A stretch of DNA of 64,000 bases from Mercenaria mercenaria (Eukaryota; Mollusca; Bivalvia; Venerida; Veneridae): the NCBI RefSeq assembly GCF_021730395.1, contig NC_069369.1, positions 64,197,501 to 64,261,500 of the forward strand. Reading direction: 5' to 3'. Positions 50,201 to 60,377 of this stretch are shown piece after piece (within the stretch, counting starts at the first letter, position 1; each line of letters begins with the position of its first letter). The translations under genes and the position numbers were made by a program. The notes below the pieces were generated by a model. The model searched no databases. It saw only the letters and a list, made by a program, of their open reading frames with translations, and was not told the origin of the DNA.

Positions 50201-51036
50201 AAAGTGAATTGTGATTACATTCTAGAGTCTAACAGATAAAATATAAAGGAATATTCTTATAAAGAACATAATGCAACAAAGAAAAATAATAGCAGACTCG
50301 GTTTGACTGAGCCTATTTATTAAAGGGTAATGGAATATTAAACACCCATCACACCCATTTGTTTCAAAATATGACTGATATTCAGTCTAATACAATACGG
50401 ACCAAAGACAAAGTTCAGTTTAGCGGGGTTTTGCGTTTAGAGAGTATTTTATTCAGTGGGAAGTCCAGTTTGAAAGAAATATGCCGAAAAAAAGAATACA
50501 ATGTATATTGCCATCGCATTTTATTCTTCAGTAAATGATGTGATAAACTGTAAATCTTTCTTTTTTGTAACATTTATTTAGCATTTTGCTTTGACTGTGT
50601 GTCTCTCAGTCTGATTACATTTAACATGATCTTCCATAAATGCCTAGCTTTAAAGTAAGTAATTTTGAATAGTCAGACTGTGCTTGTCCATAATCAGGTT
50701 GCTGCTATTCATAGCTATTGGGGATATCTAATATTCAATCATAAATGCAGCTATTTCATAGACATTTACATATTATATACACTTGATTCAAAGTTCGATT
50801 CTTACAGAGCACAGGCAAGGATGATATGGGCACATGGTGATATTATAATTCGAGGTACAGACACAACCGCAAGCCCAAAATCGTCGACGGGGCCGCCGCC
50901 GCAGACGAACCCTCCTACAACAACAGCTGCGACAACGACGGCTGGAACAACGACTACAGCTAAATCAAAACCGTGTTATGGCTGGTGGTTTTATCGATGC
51001 CAAAGACGAAATACAAGATTTAGATTTCGTTTTTAG
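41293..51036 (+). CDS. Gene B: three-exon secreted peptide precursor, 190 aa
   Basis: Joined exons 41293-41371, 48728-48992 and 50808-51036 give 190 residues. Residues 1-26 are a signal peptide (MERIPALFCLMCIVWICIV), closely similar to gene A. 27-114 form the pro-region: DDRELLQELIDAL, NSDARN, KKG, NDVRKG and an acidic helical stretch around EIDDEIRALLNEME. 122-132 read WAHGDIIIRGT, a diverged family motif. 133-168 are Thr/Pro-rich. The tail is strongly basic: CYGWWFYRC at 171-179, then QRRNTRFRFRF. Acidic pro-region against cationic tail is typical of defence-peptide precursors. Donors GTAAAT and GTAGGA, acceptors TATGCAG and CTTACAG. The 7.4 kb intron 1 is enlarged by a mobile element. An AATAAA lies near 51470. 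Function is inferred only. Confidence 0.75.
42076..44078. mobile_element. 2 kb inverted-repeat element in gene B intron 1
   Basis: The left terminus ACTACTGGATGCACATGCCA is inverted at the right (GGTATGTGCATCCAGTAGT). Sub-terminal zones on both sides (42090-42480, 43690-44060) are dense in degenerate CCATTAAA/TTTAATGG words in both orientations, about 20 in all. No transposase frame exists inside, so it is non-autonomous. No clear target duplication was found, leaving the superfamily open. Confidence 0.7.
44200..44420. repeat. Duplicated segment (partner 45150-45370)
   Basis: ATATCTAAGC(T/A), CAGATGAGTATC and AAATATTTTATGGTAATAT align with 45150-45370. Both begin with a splice-acceptor-like (C/A)(A/G)CAG|ATGAGTATC. 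Confidence 0.75.
44515..44835. repeat. CGATGGTGAAAACG hairpin cluster
   Basis: TACGATGGTGAAAACG occurs at about 44526 and again near 44801. The inverse CTTTTCACCATC lies between them at about 44620, with ATCATCGTGCCATCGCATC. This looks like an inverted-repeat element built from a short motif. Confidence 0.65.
45150..45370. repeat. Duplicated segment (partner 44200-44420)
   Basis: Second copy. It carries GTAAGAGAAGGCCACGGGCA, which is also found at 33400. Confidence 0.75.
46395..46485. repeat. Pentanucleotide microsatellite (GATAC/GGTAC)n
   Basis: Runs of GATAC change to GGTAC and back to GATAC, about 16 units. A Tyr/Arg/Ser-Pro-rich frame on the minus strand is an artefact of it. Confidence 0.92.
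46560..47340. repeat. Degenerate ~55 bp tandem block
   Basis: Recurring TTGACCTG...TAGATC and CATCTTAAATACATTGA words at about 55 bp spacing, strongly diverged. Part of it (46870-47055) matches 35560-35782. Confidence 0.7.
48993..50807 (+). other. Gene B intron 2
   Basis: Contains a reverse copy of the dispersed hairpin repeat at 50283-50362 (AGCAGACTCGGTTTGACTGA). An in-frame TAG begins two bases before the exon boundary is complete (AT|GTAG), so intron retention would stop at once. Confidence 0.6.
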
Positions 51037-51795
51037 TTACTGTCGTTTGAGAATGCTGGTACCCAAAGAGAATCTGACATTTATGACCCTTGAGATCCTG
51101 TCGTGGATAAATAACAGATAGAAGCTATAAGAATATTTAAAACTATACAAGTTTTTTTTTTTCAAAACTAAAATGTGATGGCATGGCGCTAAAGTAACTT
51201 CAGTTGGGAAACAATAATATAAAGAGTTAAAAATGTGTCATTTCCCCTTTGATCAAGCAATTACAACTTGGTGATAAAGGCAGCAATTGAAATAGATTGA
51301 AAATATACCGATGCATTTTTCTTGTATATCTTTTAGCGTTGAGGATCGAACACCACATGCCTCAAAAAAGTTAGAAAATATATCTTTGAAAATAACCTCG
51401 TTTCATTCATGCGTTATAACTTGTCCATGTCGACCTAAGACAAGTATCTCAAAGATTGTACAATTTATAATAAAACATTTAAGTAAAGATTAAGTATAGC
51501 CCACTTCTGGATTTCTGTTATCATGATTTATTCAGATCATTTGGAACCAAGTACGATACATGTAGTAGCATACTCAGTTTGACTGGGTTTGTTCATTTGA
51601 TAAGTTGAAAAAAAAATGGATAAACTTTATTCTAAGAAGAAATATGCCACCGCTTTTATCCGACAGCTATCGCCGAGTTCTAATTGGTTGCTCTCTCGAA
51701 CGTACATGACTTAGAAAATTGAGCAATGTGTTTTTCGTATACTGGTGGCATTTTAAAATGTTAAGGAGAGCAAATACTAAGCCATTACATACATA
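51037..51795. other. Gene B 3' flank
   Basis: No gene. AATAAA-like TAATAAAA near 51470 could terminate gene B. A fragment of the dispersed hairpin repeat lies at about 51560 (ACTCAGTTTGACTGGGTTTG). Confidence 0.45.
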
Positions 51796-51799
51796 TAAT

Positions 51800-52275
51800 A
51801 AATAAGAAGAGACATTTGTGCAAACACTGATACAGCTGAGCGCTAATACAGTGGTAAGCTGATATAGTTGTGCACTGATAAACAAGAAAGCTGATACAGT
51901 ACTGCGTTGAAACAGTGGACGGCTGATACGGTAGTGCGCTGATACAAACATGCACTGATAAACAAGAATGCTGATACAGTACTGCGTTGAAACAGTCGAT
52001 GGCTGATACGGTAGTGCGCTGATACAGTGGTGCACTGATAAACAAGAATGCTGATACAGTATTGCGTTGAAACAGCGGCTGTTACGGTAGTGCGCTGATA
52101 CAGTGGTGCGCTGACAATATTGTTTTTTACTGATAAAGAAAACCGCTGCTACATAGGCGCACTGATAGACGAGAACTGATACAGTGATGCGCTGAAACAG
52201 TAGAGAGCTGATACGGTAGTGCCTAATACAGTGGTACACTGATAGAATGGAGCGCTGATACACTGGAAAACAAAT
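51800..52275. repeat. CTGATACAGTGGTGCGCTGA minisatellite, left part
   Basis: Degenerate ~15/30 bp units of GCTGATACAGT and GTGCGCTGATACAGTGG. Open frames of up to 198 codons on the minus strand are repeat artefacts. Confidence 0.9.
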
Positions 52276-52289
52276 ACAGTGTTGTTGTT

Positions 52290-52590
52290 GGTTTTTTTTG
52301 TGGGGGTGGGGGGGGGGGATTAACGCCGTTTTTCAACAGTAATTTAGTTATATAACGGCGGGTAGTTCACCTAACCAGTGTTCCTGTATTCTTTACCGGT
52401 ACAAACCTGTTCTCTGCAAGTAAGTGCCAACTTCTCCACATGAATCAGAGGTGGAGGACAAATTATTATAGACGCAATGTTGTTTATTATCAAACCGTTA
52501 CGGAGAACATACGGCCTGCCCGGGGATCAAACTCACGACCCTGTGATCAATAAATGTGCGCTCTCTCCTGAACTAAGCGGGTTGTCAAAT
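52290..52590 (-). mobile_element. tRNA-derived SINE, near full length
   Basis: On the minus strand: head CCCGCTTAGTTCAGGAGAG (A-box-like) and GGGTCGTGAGTTTGATCCCC (B box), body CTCCACCTCTGATTCATGTG, then GAGAACAGGTTTGTACCGGT, GGTTAGGTGAACTACCCGCC and the terminal AAAAACGGCGTTAA. It lies inside the minisatellite, dividing it into two parts. The family recurs at 15248 (-), 54285 (+) and 61623 (-). Confidence 0.88.
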
Positions 52591-53345
52591 ACAGTGGTAC
52601 GCTAATGCATCGGAGCACCTCTATAGTAGAGAACCGACGAAGCAGAGCGCTGGCTGATACGGAGGGGCTGATACAGTTGGGCATTGTTATGAAAGACAGC
52701 TAATACAGTGGTGCGCTAATGCATCGGAGCACTTCTATAGTGGGGAACTGATGAAGCAGAGGGAGTGGGGTGGGGCACTGATACAGTTGGGCATTGATAT
52801 GGAAGACAGCTAATGCAGTGGGTCGTAGATACAGCGGAGGACTGATACAGTGGTGCGCCAATTCAGTGAAGCGATAATAAGCGCTGAAACAGCGATGTAC
52901 TAATACACAAGTAAGCCCGATACAGTGGTGCACTGATACAGTCGAACCCTGATGAAGTGGAGAGCTCATACATTGGAGCGCTGAAACAGTTGTGCACTGA
53001 TACAGTGGATAGCTGATACAGTGGTGCGCCATTACAGAGGAGCGCTTAAGCAGTTATGTGGTGCACTGATACAGTCGAACCCTGATGAAGTGGAGAGCTG
53101 ATACAGTGGAGCGCTGAAACAATTGTGCACTGATACAGCGGATAGCTGATACAATAGTGCGCTATTACAGAGGAGCGCTTAAGCAGTTATGCACTGATAC
53201 AGTAGAGAGCTGATACAGTGGTTCTCTATTACAGTGGAACGCTATCACAGTGGAGCGCTTAAACAGTCGTGCACTGATACAGTGGAGGGCTGATATACAG
53301 TGAAATATGTGCTGATACAATGGAGTACTGAAACAGTGTAAATTC
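52591..53345. repeat. CTGATACAGTGG minisatellite, right part
   Basis: Continuation of the 51800-52275 array beyond the SINE, with a larger ~110-130 bp higher-order duplication (GAACCCTGATGAAGTGGAGA occurs twice). Confidence 0.88.
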
Positions 53346-54284
53346 ATAGTCGGCCCTCAAAACTCTTTACTGAACTACAAATGACTTGCTCACTCCGATT
53401 CCAGAAATGGTCCTGTCTTTTACGTGTATGTTATATAAACAGATAAAGAGAAAGAAACGGCCTAAATGAGGGAGTAAGTTGCTACCTTTCCTGTATATAT
53501 TACCACTATTAAATATCCGTATCGTTAATCAATACAGTTTGGATATAAACACATTATACTTATCAATCCGTGAATTACCTAGAACGAAGACGTCTCGATT
53601 TTACTTAAGTATTCTTCCAGCCGTCGAGAGCAGTGGTCTCACTTTACTATGTGTATCCCCTTTCTCCAGTCCAAAACAGTCGAAATAACGCCAGTCTTAC
53701 AACTGGTTGAAGCGAAGTAGATATTTCTTTCGTAGTTTTATATAATGAAATGCCTTCTCTCAGTCATCTTTTCAAACTTTCCAAATACACAAAGCTAGCT
53801 AAATTAACTGGTACATTTGTACATTAAAATCTGGAATTTTGTTGTTGCATATTTCATTGATAAAAACATCCATCTTGAAGCATGGTGCTTTTACTTTGAT
53901 GCTTTCTAGATTATGACGTGTTCGGTTTCTGTTCTAAGCTTAGATTGCTTAACCAATATGAGGCATTGTTATCTCTGGTATCATTCCATCTTTTTCAAGT
54001 TTTGACAGATATGCATTACAGCAATTTTCTGGCAGGCAATATGACTGGTTTCATACGTTCTTCAAATCATTGTCTTGCATGTGATTGGTGGTGTTTTTAT
54101 AAGCCTTGTTCACGTTGTTAACAGCTTTGACAAAACCAATCTCTTGAAATGATCTAAATCCAAACAGTGAATTCTAATTTGATTTTCCGACATAGACATT
54201 TGTGACATGATCCGTACATTTCAATGCTACTGTTTCAAAGACGTTTGTTCTATCTTGTGTACAGCTTGGAAGATCTAAAACCAA
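53346..54284. other. No gene recognised
   Basis: AT-rich. Short frames at 53479 and 53918 have no partner exon or domain. Confidence 0.5.
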
Positions 54285-54560
54285 AACGCATAGCTCGATA
54301 GGGAAAGTTCACATCTACAGATCACGGTGTCTTGAGTTCAATCCGCGAGCGAGATATATGTTCTCCATGGCGATTTGATAGAAGGAATAGCATCTGAAGC
54401 TATTTCTACCTCCACGTCTGATTCGTGTGCAGACGTTGACAGTTACATTTGCAGAACAAGTTGGCACAGTAAGAACACTAATAAGGTTAACTGCCTGCCA
54501 TTACGTGCCAGAAACACTGTAAAACATGGCACATACCCAAAAACATAAAAAATGAAGGAC
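54285..54560 (+). mobile_element. tRNA-derived SINE, plus strand
   Basis: Head TAGCTCGATAGGGAAAG (A box) and TTGAGTTCAATCC (B box), then TTCTCCATGGCGATTTGATA, CTACCTCCACGTCTGATTC, GGTTAACTGCCTGCCATTAC and an A-rich ACCCAAAAACATAAAA tail. It is the same family as 52290-52590, more diverged. Confidence 0.8.
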
Positions 54561-55654
54561 TTATTACCTTTTTAGAACAAAAAAAAACTTTGATGAAATG
54601 CTGTAAACACTGAAGCTGATAAAATGTTACAGTGACATCCAGTAACTATTTTGCATTTCACGTTGTTTCATACAAAGTATCTTCAATTTCTTTGATTTTT
54701 GTTATGCTTTTTATCCTGAATTATGTGTCCCAACAAAATATTCGTCATCGCTGTTGGAATATTGAATTACTTTGCAGTTATAAACTTTCGTTAAATAAGC
54801 TGCTGAATTTTGTAAAGTGTTTTAGTTCTTTACATCTGTGATTATCTATTTCCATATGTTGGATATGTACCTGCAAGGTTATCTGCTCTGATTGTTTTGC
54901 ATAACATGTATCATTTTTAGTTTACACCCATGTGTTTGTTATTCGTACATGGACCTCCTTTCTTTGATTCTGCAGTTATTTTCCTACTGCCTGTGGGGGA
55001 CATGTCAGTTTATGGTTAACATTTTAAGTTCTTCAGCTGACCTTTACGTTCTTCATCGGCTCTATAGATAGTCAATGCCCTAAATGAAGTCAGTGTATAT
55101 TCTCATTTGCTCTGTCTGAGTGAATTCAACGTTAACCAGGTATGTTATTATTAAAACTTGGATATCTCCAAATTCACAACTTAAAAAAAATGTTTAACAT
55201 CAGTAACATATTGATCATTTACTTCGCTTTGATGGCCTGACTTTGTGTTTAATAAATTTTTGTTCAAAGAGATATGTTTCTTGTATTGTAATATTGGTCT
55301 ATTTTTATCTTTCTTTGGCGGTTAAGTCAATATATGTGTAATTGAATTAGAAATAAATTTTTAATTAGTTTGTCCTGAATACAGAGATATCATGACAAGT
55401 CCTTCAAACTATAATTCATTTAATTAAAGTTTTTTCTAGAGCTAAAGCGAAATGACTATTTAACAAGTTGACCGATCATATTGTACATCATATGTGAAAG
55501 AAATTATGCATGGACAGAACACCTTTAAACAGGGTATTTATACAGATTTAGCCTCAGAGTAAGTTGCATCTGATAATATTTTAGATGCACCTACCAACGT
55601 TCTAAAACATAGACAGTGTTGTTGGTTATGAACAGGTTATGAAGATCAATTTTT
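54561..55654. other. No gene recognised
   Basis: AT-rich spacer upstream of gene C; no repeat ends seen. Confidence 0.5.
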
Positions 55655-55660
55655 TTTTTC

Positions 55661-55782
55661 AGCAAGAGTAAACAATTTCGTTTGACGTTCGATGATAAAA
55701 TAGAAACGACTGCAGATTTGCCGGAAGGGGAGTCACTGGTCCTTGTAATTTTGTAATACTGTCACGTTGCGCGGGTATAAAA
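55661..55782 (+). promoter_or_regulatory. Candidate promoter of gene C with TATA box
   Basis: AGCAAGAG...TTTGACGTTCGATGATAAAA is also present before the relic exon at 62758, at similar spacing to the ATG. GCGGGTATAAAAC puts TATAAAA at 55776-55782, about 40-60 bp before the start codons. This places transcription start near 55806 and the 5' UTR at 15-30 bases. It differs from the module used by genes A and B. Confidence 0.55.
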
Positions 55783-55822
55783 CTTTGCTGCAACGGCCAA
55801 ACTACTGTAAAACATATGCACA

Positions 55823-58800
55823 ATGATACCAAGTATGGAAAAGCTTACAATTTTGTTCTTTGTTTTTGTTGTTGGAATTGCAGGCACTACAGCAACCAAG
55901 CTTTCTGAAGGTAGAAACAGTTGTATCTTTAAATTAAGAAATTAATTTGAAATGATTATATGTACGTATTGTATTATAAGTTCATTAATATCTGATTAGG
56001 TGAGTTTGAAACAGCAATAAAAAGTCAAGTTATTTTTCATGGGTGTTAAAATACATTTTGTATTTAAGTTCATCTTTGAAGTCGTAATTAACTTTGCGTG
56101 GTTTCGCTCTTCGATTCTTAATTCTATAAATCATATATTCACGCATGAACGTTACCAATTAGTATTTTGAATAAATCATAATTGTGACTCTCTTGTACGG
56201 TTTCTATAATACATTTTCACAAACTGTTCATGATTTACTATAAACACGTGATAATATATAATTTGATTTCATTTCAAAAGATCTAGTTGGAAAAACACAT
56301 TTAATTCAATCTTATTATTCTTTATCTCCCGCAAACATTGATTCAAAGCATTATACTTAAAGGCACGGCTGACATATTTCTTCGAGTAGTCAGTTTTTCT
56401 TAAATCTTGCTCATTTGTTGACTTCGGCGAATGATTTAAAAATACATAAGCTTATATAAAGCAAAGGTCAGGTAGTTCAGTTTCAATTTTAAATTATTTC
56501 GGGCTCTATTTTTAACAAACGCAAAACTAACAAAATATGAAAAATCCCTTAATTTTTCATTTCATGTATTAAGTTTGTCTTTACTTTCTTTAAGTTGCTA
56601 ATATGATTTTTCTAAAGCAGATTTGACAAGAATTAGAAACATTAAGCTGTCAAAACATAAAGCTGAAAATACTTGAATCATTCTTTTTTGTGAAAAATGC
56701 CCAATTTTACATATAAAAAAATTCTTTATAGAAATATATTGGCAGATTTTGTTCAAACTACTTTCCTAGATCCTGAACATTGAAATGTTTATGAATGCAT
56801 AGAAATAATGGTAGATCACATGCTCTTTGTAAAAGCAAAAAAAACTTTTGGTTAGAACTGTAACTAAAATTGCCCAAAGCATGAAAAATGGTTTATTGAT
56901 ATTCAAAAATGGATAAAAACTACTTTCGACCAAGCCTTCTTGATATAAATCTTAAGGTTTGATATATTACAGCTCAGCCTTTCTGACGAGAAACAACATT
57001 TTCTAAAAACATGTTTGGCAGAAAAAAGCTACCTGTTGTGTCTTTTAACCTCATTGTCGGCAATAAAAGAAAGCGGATATACACTGTACCGCTTATAAAG
57101 ATGAATTTACCGTAAAAACAATCAAAAATACCTCTGCGAAAACATATAAATTATGCTTTATTTTCTTAGCTATTGCCAATTATTACTTTTGTGTTCCAGA
57201 TGAAGTTGTTTCTCTGAGTAAAATGTTGAATAAAGCGTCTCGTCAAAAGCCTAAGGGAATGGAAACTCCTGGCAAACATGTATCATCAGATGCAAGACAT
57301 GTCATTAAATGGAATTTTTTCGATCGAATTAGGCAGCTTAAAGAAGCTCTTTTCCGAAGAATGATGTATGTACAATATACCTTTTATTCTACTAATATAC
57401 CTTTTATTCTACTAATATATTTTTTATTCCATTGATATACCTTTTATTCTATAAATATACCTTTTATTTTACTTATATACCTTTTATTCTACTAATATAC
57501 CTTTTACTCCAATATACCTTTTATTCTATTAATATACTGTTTATGCTATTAATATACCTTTTATTCTACTAATATACATTTTATTCTATTAATATACCTT
57601 TTATTCTATAAATATACCTTTTATTTCACGTATATACCTTTTATTCTACTAATATACCTTTTACTCCAATATACCTTTTATTCTACTAATATACCTTTTA
57701 CTCCAATATACCTTTTATTCTACTAATATACCTTTTACTCCAATATACCTTTTATTCTATTAATATACTGTTTATGCTATTAATATACCTTTTATTCTAC
57801 TAATATACATTTTATTCCATTAATATATCTTTTATTCTATAAATATACCTTTTATTTTACTCATATACCTTTTATTTTACTAATACACCTTTTACTCCAA
57901 TATACCTTTTAATTCTTAGACTATTAATATACTGTTTATGCCATTAATTTACCTTTTATTCTACTAATATACCTTTTATTCCATTAATATACTGTTTATT
58001 CTACCAATATATACTTTTTATTCTATTAATATACTGTTTATGCTATTAATATACCTTTTATTCTACTGATATATCTTTTATTCCATTAATATACATTTTA
58101 TTCTATTAATATACCTTTATTCTATTAATATACTGTTTATGCTATTAATATACGTATTATTCTACAAATATACCTTTTATTCCATTAATATACCTTTTAT
58201 TCTATTGATATACCTAACATTTCATTAATATACCTTTTGTTCTACTAATATACCTTTTATTCTATTACTTTTCTGTTGATGCTATTAAAATACCTTTTAT
58301 TCTACTAATATACCTTTTATTCCATTAATATACCTTTTATTCTATTATAGTGATGTTCTGTTCTGTTCTATTAATATACCTATCATTCCATCAATATACC
58401 TTTTATTCTATCAATATACCTTTTATTCTATAAATATACCTTCTATTCAATATACTTTTTACTCCATTAATATACCTTTTATTGTATTGTATTTACGTCC
58501 GCAAAGCAGTCGCTTAAACTGCATTAATTAGTTTTTTTTTATATCATTTTTATGGTGATTTAACAAACATAACGTGTTAAGCATAATTGATAAATAATTA
58601 ACAGATTTTGCGGTGCAAACTTCTTCTTAAATGTGACTGATTAAAATATTTATATTTCATATCGAAATCTGTACAGTTATATTACCTAAAGCTAATAAGT
58701 AAGAGTAGATTTTCTCGAAGCAAATAACACAGCACACACAGCAAGTAAAGTAATAATTCAGTAATAAAATATATATTTAGGAAAGAAGCAATTGCAAAAC

Positions 58801-59012
58801 GCTGGACCCAGGACGATTTCATTATTCGAGGAACCGGCACACCCAAGCCACATACAACATTGCCAACGATAGCTCCAACATTATTAACTACTGAAAAAAC
58901 TACGACCACCGTAGCAACCACGACCACACAAGGTGCGTTACAAACAACACTGGCAGACTTCTGGAAAACCCTCAGGAAGCTGTGGGGAAATCGGCATAAC
59001 CCATTTGGTTAA
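55823..59012 (+). CDS. Gene C: three-exon secreted peptide precursor, 157-161 aa
   Basis: Exons to 55910, 57200-57365 and 58781-59012. Two in-frame starts exist: 55823 (MIPS...) and 55835 (MEKLTILFFVFVVGIAGTTA). The second aligns with the starts of A and B and gives 157 residues. Numbering from it: signal peptide 1-~20; basic pro-region 26-80 with SSDARH and FFDRIRQLKEALFRRM; KRWTQDDFIIRGT at 87-99, the cleanest family motif, preceded by a dibasic KR; Thr-rich spacer 100-137; and a Cys-free tail 138-157 (FWKTLRKLWG core) predicted by eye to form an amphipathic cationic helix. Donors GTAGAA and GTATGT, acceptors TGTTCCAG and ATTTAG. AATAAA at 59082 lies 70 bp after the stop. Exon 2 is about 100 bp shorter than in A and B. 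Confidence 0.75.
55911..57199 (+). other. Gene C intron 1
   Basis: A 1.3 kb AT-rich intron, no mobile element recognised. It ends TTTTGTGTTCCAG. Confidence 0.6.
57373..58495. repeat. ~20 bp minisatellite filling gene C intron 2
   Basis: About 55 units of AATATACCTTTTATTCTACT, with higher-order blocks (CTTTTACTCCAATATACC alternation). The array begins seven bases after the exon 2 donor and occupies most of the intron. Confidence 0.95.
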
Positions 59013-59081
59013 AATCATAGAATCTTTTTCATGCATACTTACTAATACATTTACATACGCAATCCGAAAATAATTACCTAA

Positions 59082-59087
59082 AATAAA
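59082..59087 (+). terminator. Poly-A signal of gene C
   Basis: AATAAA 70 bp downstream of the gene C stop codon, followed by A-rich sequence. Confidence 0.5.
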
Positions 59088-59426
59088 ATTTAAGAAAAAA
59101 ACTTCAATGTCGGAAATATTTAATGCAATACCGAAGTCAGGCTCTTCTGAAAATAAGCCAAAGCTGTATTCAAATATACATGTAAACTAATTTCCTATAT
59201 GTATTCTAGATCTGGAATTCAAAGAAAGAATTCTTAAAGTATCTGATTAATCATATAACAGAGAAAAAAAAACGGTCACAATGTTGTAAACTGTGCAGTT
59301 TGTTGAAAGACTTTTGAATACTTAAAGAGGTATTATCGTAGTTAGTGTAGAACTTTCAAATTGCTGGAAAAACAGAAGACAGGCGAGTTTTATTCAAATT
59401 TAGTATTGCAGTATAAAAGTATAACT

Positions 59427-59661
59427 GAGCCGCGCCATGAGAAAACCAACATAGTGGGTTTGCGACCAGCATGGATCAAGACCAGTCTGCGCATCCGCGC
59501 AGTCTGGTCAGGATCCATGCTTTTCGCTAGCAGGTTCTCTAACTGCAATAGGCTTTGAAAGCGAACAGCATGGATCCTGACCAGACTGCGCGGATGCGCA
59601 GGCTGGTCTGGATCCATGCTGGTCGCAAACCCACTATGTTGGTTTTCTCATGACACGGCTC
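59427..59661. mobile_element. GC-rich palindromic element, copy 2
   Basis: Starts GAGCCGCGCCATGAGAAAAC and ends TTTTCTCATGACACGGCTC. Internal arms carry GACCAGCATGGATC and its inverse around a loop. About 90% identical to 15572-15806 by eye, so both were probably mobilised in the recent past. Confidence 0.88.
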
Positions 59662-60368
59662 TATTCATAATAAAAGTATGGACTGGATTCCTAACATGAA
59701 AGGATATGTGGACACATATCAAAAGTGAAATAATGTAGTTCAGTACGATTTTCTAATGTTTTGGTTACCTTCTCATTATTTTTCATACTGTTCAACCCAC
59801 GTCGTTCTGTTTAAATTCTTATTAAACATTAAGACTCGTATACATTTCATGTTTTATTAATTGAAATAAATAGATACTATTAAAACGGTTAATGATATTT
59901 CAACTTTATTATTTTTTCAATCGTGCCAGCAATGCTAAACGTTTTCCGATAATGTTTGGTGTGTGTGTTTACAGGACTTTGTTTACAGTTAAACAAGAGC
60001 TCAGGCCGTTAATATATATTTCATAGGTAACACTGTCTTGGTGGCAAATTATTTTCTTCTAGACTGTTCCTTTTAACATCTTATTCTTGGTGGATTTACA
60101 AGCTAAAATTAAACACACCTTTCAAGTCGACCGAAACGCATTGAAATCGCGCAACTGACAAGACGGTGAATAACTCCATTCTGACGCGTAAATGTAAATT
60201 ACAATTTGTTTAAGGCCTTGCACTTTAAGTCAAACTTACTTGTGTAAAATTGCATAAAAAGGAAACACATAATTACGTATATATATTCGTCAGGAAACAA
60301 CCACGTTAGGAATGAAACAAAATTTATCAAAACATGTGCTTTCCCTTGATACGCGGATCAGATCACCA
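59662..60368. other. No gene recognised
   Basis: AT-rich spacer between two mobile elements. Confidence 0.5.
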
Positions 60369-60377
60369 GGGTCCATT
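60369..60377. repeat. 9 bp target duplication GGGTCCATT, left
   Basis: The identical 9-mer recurs at 61854-61862 immediately outside the right arm of the inverted-repeat element. Confidence 0.85.

Noticed and set aside
50990-51036. Homology of the gene B tail (C-x7-C then QRR) to insect thanatin
   Set aside because: Only the Cys pair and a CQR string are shared; spacing and the rest differ, so this is at best convergence.
51667-53347. Minus-strand frames of 198, 110 and 86 codons rich in Ser, Tyr, Val, Cys
   Set aside because: They follow the CTGATACAGTGG minisatellite and show only its repeat; no domain.
25384-59012. Neuropeptide precursor with amidated repeats
   Set aside because: KKG and RKG occur in the pro-regions, but amidation sites need G before the dibasic pair; no repeated peptide units are present. 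It remains a weak alternative for gene C, which has one KR before the conserved motif.
59361-59617. Frames through the GC-rich palindrome (also at 15422-15927)
   Set aside because: The same peptides appear from both element copies on both strands because of the palindrome; not genes.
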